Made by a program: the position numbers and the translations under genes. From NCBI GenBank assembly GCA_004555205.1, contig SFIY01000026.1, forward strand, positions 1 through 21,559: DNA of 21,559 bases. The letters are read 5' to 3'. The stretch is from Clostridiales bacterium (GTDB lineage Bacteria; Bacillota; Clostridia; Oscillospirales; Oscillospiraceae). Shown one piece after another: positions 15,332 to 21,559 of the stretch. Within the stretch, counting starts at the first letter, position 1. Every line of letters begins with the position of its first letter. Under the pieces are notes generated by a model that saw only the letters and a program-made list of their open reading frames with translations, had not been told where the DNA came from and made no database searches.

Positions 15332-15338
15332 TCAGGCG
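15312..15338 (-). terminator. Possible terminator of the metallo-hydrolase gene
   Basis: CGCCTGA and TCAGGCG pair around a 13-base loop, followed on the minus strand by CTTGTTTATC. The stem includes the stop codon of the gene. The T-run is poor. Confidence 0.4.
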
Positions 15339-16225
15339 TGGTAGTATTTTTTCGCACAAAACTCGCGGCGGACCTCAATTTTGCCGGTATCTGTGAGATA
15401 GGCTGCGTAATTGGAAAAATTGCGCTCCACAATGCTGAATTTCAGCTCATTGCGTGTGAGGATATTCTCCTGCTTGCAGAAATTATAGATCCAATCGGAA
15501 AATGTCATGCCGTCACGCAGGCAGTCCAGTATTTCCCGCTCTTTTTCCTGCAAAAAAGAAATGTTTCGGTCGATCAGGTCATGAATATCCGTGAGGATCT
15601 CTTTGTGCGCGATAATATAGGCCGGACAATCCAATGCATGGAGGGAACGCTTACTCTCCAGATCGCGGGCGATGAACATGGAGGTGGGCAGCTTAGCATT
15701 GTCGATTTCGCTTTGACTGATCAGACAGTCGCCCAAATAGGCGACACCGTCGGGCGTGACAATGCCGATGTGTCCGGCGCTGTGGCCGGGCAACTGTAAA
15801 ATGCCGAAACGCACGCCGCAAAAATCGAGAGATGTGGCATCGGCAGGAATGATGACATCGGCCGTGAAGCACTCCTCCAGAAAATACTCGCGGCTTTTTC
15901 CGTAGGTCAACGCCACATAATTGGCGCGGTAAGCGTCGGGATTGACGGAAATACCGGCCTCGATGATCTGCGCCGCGGCAGGACAGCCGTAACGCTCCTG
16001 TAAATAGCGGGTGTTGCCGGTGTGGTCAAAATGCGCGTGGGAACAGATAATGCCCTTCAGCCGGAAACCGCTGCCGTCAAGCAGCTTGGTCAATGCGCTG
16101 CGATCCAGCCTGGCATAGCCTGTGTCCAGAAGAACAATGTCCGTGTCGTTCAGCTTATAAATCGGCATCAGCGCCGTGGCGCCCACCGCCGCATAGGTAT
16201 TTCGATAAACATGCTGCAGTTCCAT
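15332..16225 (-). CDS. Metallo-beta-lactamase-fold hydrolase
   Basis: 297 residues. The first ~200 residues are a metallo-beta-lactamase domain: VLLDTGY (31-37), the metal motif SHAHFDHTGN (H63, H65, D67, H68), LPGHSAGHIGIV with the next histidine, and AYLGDCLIS with the bridging aspartate. AYIIAHKE carries a probable last histidine. The C-terminal ~90 residues are mostly helical and lack a recognisable domain. Such proteins hydrolyse thioesters, lactones, phosphodiesters or other bonds; the substrate here is unknown. ATG 16225 is chosen over the longer frame to 16267 because GGGAGGTG lies just upstream and the promoter -10 box falls inside the longer frame. The gene stands alone and is divergent from thiN. 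Confidence 0.88.
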   Translation of the reverse strand: MELQHVYRNTYAAVGATALMPIYKLNDTDIVLLDTGYARLDRSALTKLLDGSGFRLKGIICSHAHFDHTGNTRYLQERYGCPAAAQIIEAGISVNPDAYRANYVALTYGKSREYFLEECFTADVIIPADATSLDFCGVRFGILQLPGHSAGHIGIVTPDGVAYLGDCLISQSEIDNAKLPTSMFIARDLESKRSLHALDCPAYIIAHKEILTDIHDLIDRNISFLQEKEREILDCLRDGMTFSDWIYNFCKQENILTRNELKFSIVERNFSNYAAYLTDTGKIEVRREFCAKKYYHA

Positions 16226-16249
16226 AGAACACCTCCCTGTCTTTCCTTT

Positions 16250-16277
16250 ATTATACACCTTCGACAAATTTTTTCAA
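16250..16277 (-). promoter_or_regulatory. Promoter of the metallo-hydrolase gene
   Basis: On the minus strand TTGAAA (16277-16272), a 16-base spacer and a perfect TATAAT (16255-16250). Confidence 0.78.
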
Positions 16278-16289
16278 CGGAAAACAGGC

Positions 16290-16318
16290 TTGTAATTTGT
16301 GGGATTTGTGGTTATAAT
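16290..16318 (+). promoter_or_regulatory. Promoter of thiN and the lipoprotein gene
   Basis: TTGTAA at 16290-16295, a 17-base spacer and a perfect TATAAT at 16313-16318. Transcription would begin near 16325. No TPP riboswitch fits between here and the start codon. Confidence 0.78.
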
Positions 16319-16340
16319 GTACCGTAACCATGGGAAAGAG

Positions 16341-16346
16341 GGGAGG
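16341..16346 (+). promoter_or_regulatory. Ribosome binding site that decides the thiN start
   Basis: GGGAGG sits seven bases before ATG 16354. The earlier in-frame ATG at 16330 would be only about five bases from the predicted transcription start and would have no ribosome site. Confidence 0.75.
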
Positions 16347-16353
16347 CGGACGG

Positions 16354-16968
16354 ATGGCCTGTTATATCTTCGGGGCAGGCGGTTTTTACGGCCTGCAGAG
16401 CCAACCGCAGCAGGATGACTATGTCATTGCCGCAGACGGCGGCTGGGCGGTCTGTCAGCGCTGCGGCATCCGCCCCACGGTTTTGATGGGCGATTTTGAC
16501 TCGCTGCAGGAGGTGCCCGATTTCCCCTGTGTTAAGCGCTTTCCCGTGGAAAAGGACGACACGGATATGATGCTGGCCATCAAGGACGCACTGGGGCGCG
16601 GTGAAACCGAATTTCACCTTTACGGGGGTATGGGCGGCCGGCGCACCGATCACACCATCGCCAATCTGCAGGCCCTGCTCTATCTTGCCAAACACGGCGC
16701 ACGGGGCCGGCTTTACGGAGATGGGGAGGTATACACGGCACTTTATAATGGCACAATGACCTTTGAGGCACGCCCGTCCGGTATTCTGTCTGTGTTTTGC
16801 CTGGGCGCAGATGCGGAAGGGGTTTCGATTCTCGGCGGAAAGTATGAGGTGGCGGATGTTACCTTGTCTGCTGATTTTCCCTTGGGCGTGAGCAATCATT
16901 TTGTCGGCAATCCGATGATCGTATCGGTGAAAAACGGCTGCCTGCTGATTGGCAGCCGCAATGAATAA
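16354..16968 (+). CDS. thiN: Thiamine pyrophosphokinase
   Basis: 204 residues, normal for bacterial TPK, which transfers pyrophosphate from ATP to thiamine to give thiamine pyrophosphate in the cytoplasm. Motifs are AADGG (26-30), GDFDS (46-50), EKDDTDMMLA (66-75) and GGRRTDH (94-100) in the N-terminal catalytic domain. LGVSNHF (177-183) lies in the C-terminal thiamine-binding domain. The start at 16354 is supported by its ribosome site. The stop is 13 bases before the next start, so a lipoprotein gene is probably co-transcribed. The product could support the TPP enzyme at 12026-12772, as well as other TPP enzymes in the cell. Confidence 0.93.
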   Translation: MACYIFGAGGFYGLQSQPQQDDYVIAADGGWAVCQRCGIRPTVLMGDFDSLQEVPDFPCVKRFPVEKDDTDMMLAIKDALGRGETEFHLYGGMGGRRTDHTIANLQALLYLAKHGARGRLYGDGEVYTALYNGTMTFEARPSGILSVFCLGADAEGVSILGGKYEVADVTLSADFPLGVSNHFVGNPMIVSVKNGCLLIGSRNE

Positions 16969-16981
16969 GGAGGAAAATATC

Positions 16982-17395
16982 ATGAAGCGTTTTTTACCGC
17001 TGTTCCTGTCGGTACTTATGCTGCTGTCCCTGGTGGGCTGCGGCGGAAATGCCGGTCAGCCCGCAGGAAATAAAGTAATCGAAGACGGCGCAACCATTGG
17101 TGAGGGCGAGAAGTCCTTTGTGACCGAAGTCGTTGATGCTGATGGCAACACGGTGAAGTTCACCGTACAGACCAATGAGAAAACCGTAGGCGAGGCCCTG
17201 CAGAAGCTGGGTGTCATTGACGGCGAGGAGGGCGATTACGGCCTGTACATCAAGACGGTCAACGGCATAACAGCAGACTACAATAAAGACGGCGTCTACT
17301 GGGCATTCTATGTGGACGGCGAATACGCTATGACAGGCGCCGACATGACGGATGTGGTCGACGGCACAGTCTATACATTCCGCGTAGAAAAGTAA
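16982..17395 (+). CDS. Small lipoprotein with a DUF4430-like domain
   Basis: 137 residues. Residues 1-20 form a type II signal peptide: MKR, a leucine-rich core and the lipobox LVGC with Cys20 as the lipidated residue, so the mature protein is anchored on the outside of the membrane. After a short linker, residues about 40-137 resemble DUF4430, a small beta-rich domain like the C-terminal part of cobalamin carriers: TVGEALQKLGVI, then a WAFYVDGEYAMTGADM segment and VYTFRVEK at the end. ATG 16982 is chosen because AAGGAGG lies upstream and it starts at the signal peptide. Its co-transcription with thiN hints at vitamin or cofactor binding at the cell surface, but the ligand is unknown. Confidence 0.82.
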   Translation: MKRFLPLFLSVLMLLSLVGCGGNAGQPAGNKVIEDGATIGEGEKSFVTEVVDADGNTVKFTVQTNEKTVGEALQKLGVIDGEEGDYGLYIKTVNGITADYNKDGVYWAFYVDGEYAMTGADMTDVVDGTVYTFRVEK

Positions 17396-17401
17396 AGACA
17401 G

Positions 17402-17450
17402 GCGAAAAGAACAAGCGGACTGATTACATCAGTCCGCTTGTTCTTTTCGC
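17402..17450. terminator. 22-bp perfect inverted repeat, bidirectional terminator
   Basis: Bases 17402-17423 pair without mismatch with 17429-17450 around the loop TTACA. The core stem AAGCGGACTGA is followed in either direction by GTTCTTTT, which can act as the U-tract. It serves the convergent lipoprotein and membrane-protein genes. The right arm contains the last seven codons and stop of the minus-strand gene. Confidence 0.82.
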
Positions 17451-18196
17451 AAAAGCCGCAATTTACGGTGCAATTCCTGCAGCTGTTTTTTGTGATGGCA
17501 TAGGTGCTCCCGACAATTGGCGCAGCGCAGGGCATCGTTGCTTTCTTCATAAAAGCGCTCCGGATGCCTGTGATAGATCCACTCCCACTTGATCAGCAGC
17601 GCAATGGCCAGTGCCAGCAGGCTCCAGTTAAACAGCGAGGGGATAAACAGGAGCGGCGTAAACATCATGGCATAGTCCCAGTTATAAATGCGGCAGGTCA
17701 CACAGCATTTGTTCTTCATAAACCATGTTTGGAACGGACAGAAAAACAGAATACAGATCATGTCGCACACGGAATAGGCCAGACAGATCAGCAGGAGAAT
17801 ACTGCGGTCGATAAGGCGCGTGAAGTACAGCACGCCGATGATGCCGTTGAGCATGATCCACGCAATGGCAATCGCCGGGAGGGAGCGCCTGTCGTTCCGG
17901 GCTGCGGCAGGCGCGGCGGCGGGCTGATAATTTTTCGGAAACTGCTTCTGACATCCCATGCTCTCTATGCCGGAGGGGAAGAAACGCAGCACCATCTCCA
18001 CGGCAAAAATGACCCATATAAAAAGGTACAGTCCCGGATGCCGGGCGAATCCGTCGATCGGATGCTGCGGAATGGCGCGAAGACGGTCCAATAGATAGAT
18101 GACCAATGCGGTCAAAAACAAGACAGAGCGAAAAACCAGCTTTGCATAGTGCAGGGAGGAGGTTTTGGATAGTTTTTTCATAAAATTTCTGCTCAT
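17429..18196 (-). CDS. Cysteine-rich membrane protein of unknown function
   Basis: 255 residues with about five hydrophobic spans (near 20-36, 55-73, 107-125, 132-153 and 178-203). Two cysteine clusters stand out. One is FFCPFQTWFMKNKCCVTCRI around C153, C164, C165 and C168, beside a conserved-looking YNWD. The other is a tail segment CANCREHLCHH (C225, C228, C233, H234, H235) that could bind zinc or another metal, followed by a charged, helical end (QLQELHRKLRLLRKEQ) that may form a coiled coil. I do not recognise an assigned function. It starts three bases after the stop of the penicillin-binding protein gene, with only a weak ribosome site, so translation is probably coupled. The operon suggests a role in cell-wall synthesis. 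Met6 is an alternative start. Confidence 0.8.
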   Translation of the reverse strand: MSRNFMKKLSKTSSLHYAKLVFRSVLFLTALVIYLLDRLRAIPQHPIDGFARHPGLYLFIWVIFAVEMVLRFFPSGIESMGCQKQFPKNYQPAAAPAAARNDRRSLPAIAIAWIMLNGIIGVLYFTRLIDRSILLLICLAYSVCDMICILFFCPFQTWFMKNKCCVTCRIYNWDYAMMFTPLLFIPSLFNWSLLALAIALLIKWEWIYHRHPERFYEESNDALRCANCREHLCHHKKQLQELHRKLRLLRKEQAD

Positions 18197-18199
18197 GAT

Positions 18200-19549
18200 T
18201 TAATCCCTGCTTACGGCTTCCTGTAATATAGTCGCGGCGATCGATCCGGCCACGCTTGCCCCGCCGCCGCCGTTTTCCACAAGAACGACGAAGGCCAGCG
18301 GATGATCGGCATCGTCGATAAAGCCGGTGAACCAGGCGTGAGGCGATTTGCCCTCCTCCACCTCGGCGGTGCCGGACTTGGCGCATACGGCCAGATCACC
18401 GAACCGGTCCTGCCCGTAGGTGAGCAGTACATTGCTGCGCATCATGCTGCGCAATGCGGCATAGGTGTCGGCAGACCAGACGGGCTTGCCGACAGTCACT
18501 TTTTCGGAGTCAATCAGGGAAAGGCCGGACATGGAGGTCTCCCTGGCGATCAGATGGGGCTGTGCTGCCTTGCCGTCTGCGGCAATGGCGCCCATCAGCG
18601 TCATCATGGCACACGGATTCACCAGATCGTGATACTGGCCGATACCCGACCAGCCCAACTGATTGTCGTTGCCGATCTCAAAGGAACCGGATTCCGTGCC
18701 GATGCCGCTGACCTTGTGTGCCGATAACAGCCCGGCATCCCGGGCATAATGCTGCAGGGTGTCGCCGCCCAGCTCTACGGCAAGCTGCGCAAAAACGCAG
18801 TTGCAGGAGTTGGCAAGCGCCTCCTCAAAATCCATGGTGCCGTGGACATACGGGCAGGTGATGACATCGCCGCCGATTTCCGTGCGGCCGGTGCAGGTAA
18901 AGGTGCGTTCCTGCACATCGGGGATGTTTTCCAGCGCCGCGGCAGTGGTGACGATCTTAAATACCGAGCCCGGGGTATAGAGACCCGACAGGAAACGGTT
19001 GAGATAGACGCCGCTGTACTGCTCGTCATCATCGGAAATGTCGGGCGGATCGGCAGGGTCATAGGCAGGAGCGGAGACCATGCAAAGGATGTCGCCGGTT
19101 TCGTAATTGTATACGGCCACCACGCCTTTACGGCCGTTAAGCGCCTCGTAGGCGGTTTTGTTCAGCTCGGAGTCAATGGTCAAATACAGCTTGTGTCCGC
19201 CGCCGGCGGTGCCGGTGACAGGGTTAAAGCCCACCAGGTGATCGCGGAAGAATGACAGTGCGGAGGTGGAAATATTGCCCCATTCGTCACCGACTGCGTG
19301 CAGTGTCGCCTCACGGATGACACCATCCTCGTTATAAGACTGCGACGATGCATCATAAAGAACCACGCCGTTGCGATCGAGAACCTGACCGGAGGAGAGA
19401 AGCCCGTCGGTGAAAGCGTGATCGTTGGCGGAAAAGGAAGCCCACCGGCTGCCTTGCGTCACATATTTCACGCAAAACCATATGGTGCCGAAAGCCAACA
19501 TCAAAACGAGAAATAAAATGAGAAATGTGCGCTGCTTGACTTGCTTCAT
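18200..19549 (-). CDS. Class B penicillin-binding protein (peptidoglycan transpeptidase)
   Basis: 449 residues. One N-terminal membrane anchor (about 8-24) places the catalytic domain outside the membrane. The transpeptidase motifs are all present: SVFK with catalytic Ser195 and Lys198, SCN at 248-250, and KSG at 391-393. The region before them (about 30-140) is short compared with FtsI/PBP2 proteins, so this is a compact class B protein of the PbpA type. It cross-links peptidoglycan made by a SEDS polymerase. The ATG overlaps the stop of the upstream FHA-SEDS gene as TAATG, with GGAGG upstream, so the two should be made in step. Whether it acts in division, elongation or sporulation cannot be told. 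Confidence 0.93.
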   Translation of the reverse strand: MKQVKQRTFLILFLVLMLAFGTIWFCVKYVTQGSRWASFSANDHAFTDGLLSSGQVLDRNGVVLYDASSQSYNEDGVIREATLHAVGDEWGNISTSALSFFRDHLVGFNPVTGTAGGGHKLYLTIDSELNKTAYEALNGRKGVVAVYNYETGDILCMVSAPAYDPADPPDISDDDEQYSGVYLNRFLSGLYTPGSVFKIVTTAAALENIPDVQERTFTCTGRTEIGGDVITCPYVHGTMDFEEALANSCNCVFAQLAVELGGDTLQHYARDAGLLSAHKVSGIGTESGSFEIGNDNQLGWSGIGQYHDLVNPCAMMTLMGAIAADGKAAQPHLIARETSMSGLSLIDSEKVTVGKPVWSADTYAALRSMMRSNVLLTYGQDRFGDLAVCAKSGTAEVEEGKSPHAWFTGFIDDADHPLAFVVLVENGGGGASVAGSIAATILQEAVSRD

Positions 19550-21363
19550 TACGGTTCCTCCTTTCCGAAGATCTCATCCACGGGTATATCCGGCATATCG
19601 GAGAAGAATCCGCTCTGCACCTTGGCTTGCGGTGGGGAAACAGGCTCCGCAGCGGCAGGCTTGGGAACTTTCTTCGGCAGACGCAGAATAAAGCTGGCAT
19701 TCTGCCGGGTATCGGCGGCTTTCAAAAAGGCCAGTAATCCCCAACAGGCCATCATACTGGAACCACCCATGGACACGAAGGGGAAGGTGACGCCGGTCAG
19801 CGGCAGCAGATCCACCGCGCCGAATACATTGAGCATTACCTGAAAAACAAACATAGCGGCCGTGGCACAGGAAACGATCGTGTAGAAGGTGGAGCGTGCC
19901 ACGGCGGCGGATTCCAGTGCGAAAACAGCGAGAATCAGAATGACGGCCACGGCGCACAGCGACAGGAGAAAACCGAATTCTTCCGAAACCACACCGAATA
20001 CAAGGTCGGTGTTGGCGGCGCCGACATATTTCAGCCAGCTCTCCTCCGGCCCCACACCGAACAGACCGCCCGAGGCAACGGCTGACATGGTGCGGCTTTG
20101 CTGATAGCCGGTAGACTGCGTAAACTCCCATGCGTGGCGCCATACGGCAAACCGATCGGCTATGTACGGCTTAAAGTGCAGGACGATGCCGCCTGCAAAA
20201 CCGGCTGCGGCTGTCATCATGACGATGGACGGCAGATCGCCGGAGCGCAGAAAGGCGATACACAGGAACGCCACAAAGAAGATCAGCGCCGTACCGAAAT
20301 CGCTCATCAATGCCAGGCATCCCACGCAGTAAGCGGAGAACAGCACCGTAAAAATCAGGTTTCGCTTGGCAAAGAGCCGGTCCAGCGTAGCGGCGCCTGC
20401 CAGGATAAAGGCAATTTTGACAAATTCGGACGGTTGGAACGAGATGGGCCCGATGGCCACCCAGTTTTTAGCGCCGAAAATACGCTCGCCCAACACCAGA
20501 TTAAAGGCCAGCAAACCGGCTGCCGCCACAGCCACCGGCCAGCGCAGCTTGACCGACAGGCGCAGATTGCGCAGTACCAGGCTTAAACATAAATAAATCG
20601 CAATGCCCAGAACGGCCGTAATCATTTGTTTTAATAAGGATTCGGGCGCGTAGGCGGATGTGACGGCGAAGCCGATGGTGGACAGGAAGAATACCAGCGT
20701 CTCCACTTCGTAGGCCGTGCGCTTCAAGGCACGGCACAGAAGGTAGAAGCTCCACATCAACGCTATCAAAAAGGCGAAGGCAACGGCAATGAAAATAAAG
20801 TATTCATCGTGCCGCATGGGAATGAACTGCAGAAAAGTTAAAACCTGAAAGACGGTCAGCAGCACTAAGGTGACGGCAGGAGATACGGTCTTGCCGGCTT
20901 TGGTGCGTTTTTGCGCCTGTTTTGCCTCGTCCGTTTCACTGGCGGGGAAAAAGTACAATTCCACCCCGCCCACAGCAATGGAGTCACCGGCATGGAGGGG
21001 TGATGCGGTGTAGGTGTGTTTACCGTTGAGCAAAACGCCGCTGGCCGTGTTTAAGGGGTAGACTGTCCATGCACCGGCGTCGTCACGGCATATGGCGGCG
21101 TGGCTGCGGGAAACGGAGGGGAAATTCACGCGGATGTCAGACCGTCTTGCGCGGCCGATCACGTTCTCCCAGTGATACAACTCGTAGCGAGCGCCGTTAG
21201 CCATGCTGAGAAAGCCCCAGACTTCCCGTTCGATTTTGCCGCCGAACAGTGAACGGCAGCAGCGGATGATGACCAGTATCGCCAAGAGGCAGGAAACAAC
21301 GCGTCCCATCAACAGTAACGCGGATGGGAGCTGAGTCATCAGTTGGGCAATAAAATCATTCAT
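19549..21363 (-). CDS. FHA domain fused to a SEDS-family (FtsW/RodA/SpoVE) glycosyltransferase
   Basis: 604 residues. One N-terminal membrane span (about 15-34) is followed by an FHA domain (about 60-140) with the phosphopeptide motifs G70-R71, S85RSH88 and N113-G114. From about 162 onward come many membrane spans with the SEDS signatures GAKNWVAIGPISFQPSEF (297-314), SDFGTAL with Asp355 as the likely catalytic residue, and a FPFVSMGGSS block (527-536). The last ~50 residues are proline-rich and soluble. SEDS proteins polymerise lipid II into glycan strands. FHA domains bind phosphothreonine, so control by a PrkC/PknB-type kinase is likely (inference). ATG 21363 is used because GAGGT precedes it; the frame extends to 21390. 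It leads a three-gene operon. Confidence 0.92.
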   Translation of the reverse strand: MNDFIAQLMTQLPSALLLMGRVVSCLLAILVIIRCCRSLFGGKIEREVWGFLSMANGARYELYHWENVIGRARRSDIRVNFPSVSRSHAAICRDDAGAWTVYPLNTASGVLLNGKHTYTASPLHAGDSIAVGGVELYFFPASETDEAKQAQKRTKAGKTVSPAVTLVLLTVFQVLTFLQFIPMRHDEYFIFIAVAFAFLIALMWSFYLLCRALKRTAYEVETLVFFLSTIGFAVTSAYAPESLLKQMITAVLGIAIYLCLSLVLRNLRLSVKLRWPVAVAAAGLLAFNLVLGERIFGAKNWVAIGPISFQPSEFVKIAFILAGAATLDRLFAKRNLIFTVLFSAYCVGCLALMSDFGTALIFFVAFLCIAFLRSGDLPSIVMMTAAAGFAGGIVLHFKPYIADRFAVWRHAWEFTQSTGYQQSRTMSAVASGGLFGVGPEESWLKYVGAANTDLVFGVVSEEFGFLLSLCAVAVILILAVFALESAAVARSTFYTIVSCATAAMFVFQVMLNVFGAVDLLPLTGVTFPFVSMGGSSMMACWGLLAFLKAADTRQNASFILRLPKKVPKPAAAEPVSPPQAKVQSGFFSDMPDIPVDEIFGKEEP

Positions 21364-21411
21364 AGCAACCTCTGTATATCGCAAATACATATATAATTAG
21401 AATACGCTATT

Positions 21412-21440
21412 ATCATACCATGACTGTCAAGAAAGGAAAA
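21412..21440 (-). promoter_or_regulatory. Possible extended -10 promoter of the FHA-SEDS operon
   Basis: On the minus strand TATGAT (21417-21412) is preceded by TGG, an extended -10 element. A weak TTTTCC -35 lies 17 bases upstream. A TTGACA at 21430-21425 is too close to this -10 to be its partner. Confidence 0.45.
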
Positions 21441-21458
21441 CAAAAGAAAAATGATTTT

Positions 21459-21481
21459 TTTGTCACAAAAGCGTTGACAAA
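21459..21481. repeat. Perfect inverted repeat over the -35 box
   Basis: TTTGTCA (21459-21465) and TGACAAA (21475-21481) are perfect inverted repeats with a 9-base spacer. The right arm overlaps the TTGACA box of the outward promoter, as an operator might. Confidence 0.45.
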
Positions 21482-21503
21482 GGGGTAGGAGATGTGGTAA
21501 AGT
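21474..21503 (+). promoter_or_regulatory. Strong outward promoter, probably of an rRNA operon or other stable RNA
   Basis: Perfect TTGACA at 21474-21479, an 18-base spacer and TAAAGT at 21498-21503. The downstream bases to 21559 (AAACGAGCTGTCGCC, then CAAAACATTGAAAA) contain no start codon with a ribosome site. They resemble leaders that precede 16S rRNA in Clostridia. The RNA gene itself would lie beyond the window. Confidence 0.65.
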
Positions 21504-21559
21504 AAACGAGCTGTCGCCGAGAGGGCCGCAAGCATCGAAAAAAGTCAAAACATTGAAAA

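Noticed and set aside
16319..16353. TPP riboswitch before thiN
   Set aside because: The predicted leader is under 30 bases, far too short, and CTGAGA-type TPP motifs are absent.

Overview
The window looks like chromosomal DNA of a strictly anaerobic, spore-forming-lineage Firmicute. Class Clostridia, probably Oscillospiraceae or a close relative, is my inference. Support: roughly 55% GC, strong AGGAGG ribosome sites, TTGACA/TATAAT promoters, a type III glutamine synthetase, a SpoIIM-family protein, a ferredoxin-dependent 2-oxoacid oxidoreductase, a phosphotransbutyrylase-family enzyme and the clostridial NifU-like/GGGtGRT protein pair. No tRNA, rRNA, CRISPR array or phage gene was seen inside the window.

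Layout from left to right. (1) 1-590: an IS200/IS605-type element with subterminal hairpins and a transposase reading frame broken at its 5' end. (2) 598-2878, minus strand: a phosphate butyryl/acetyltransferase-family gene followed by a class I aminotransferase, with a near-consensus promoter and a terminator. (3) 2924-4082, plus strand: a YkvI-type membrane protein with its own promoter and a bidirectional terminator. (4) 4085-8390, minus strand: gltX, spoIIM-family and glutamine synthetase III in one operon. (5) 8410-9528: trpS, divergent from gltX, with back-to-back promoters. (6) 9545-11374: a NifU-like scaffold protein and a GGGtGRT protein in a self-contained two-gene unit. (7) 11432-14880, minus strand: a P-loop ATPase, a ferredoxin subunit and the alpha, beta and gamma subunits of a 2-oxoacid:ferredoxin oxidoreductase. 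(8) 14881-15331: about 450 bp without a convincing gene. (9) 15332-16225: a metallo-beta-lactamase-fold hydrolase, divergent from thiN (thiamine pyrophosphokinase) and a DUF4430-type lipoprotein. (10) 17429-21363, minus strand: an FHA-SEDS (FtsW/RodA) fusion, a class B penicillin-binding protein and a cysteine-rich membrane protein. (11) The right edge holds a strong outward promoter and a leader that resembles those in front of rRNA operons.

How the genes may work together (inference): aminotransferase, 2-oxoacid oxidoreductase and Ptb-type phosphotransacylase form a plausible amino-acid fermentation route (amino acid to 2-oxoacid to acyl-CoA to acyl-phosphate). The missing last step, an acyl kinase, is not in the window. 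thiN would supply thiamine pyrophosphate to the oxidoreductase. The right-hand operon is a peptidoglycan polymerase/transpeptidase pair that may be phospho-regulated through its FHA domain. The NifU-like/GGGtGRT pair is the best candidate for an undescribed system: it is conserved, cysteine-rich, apparently highly expressed from its codon use, and I know of no assigned function.
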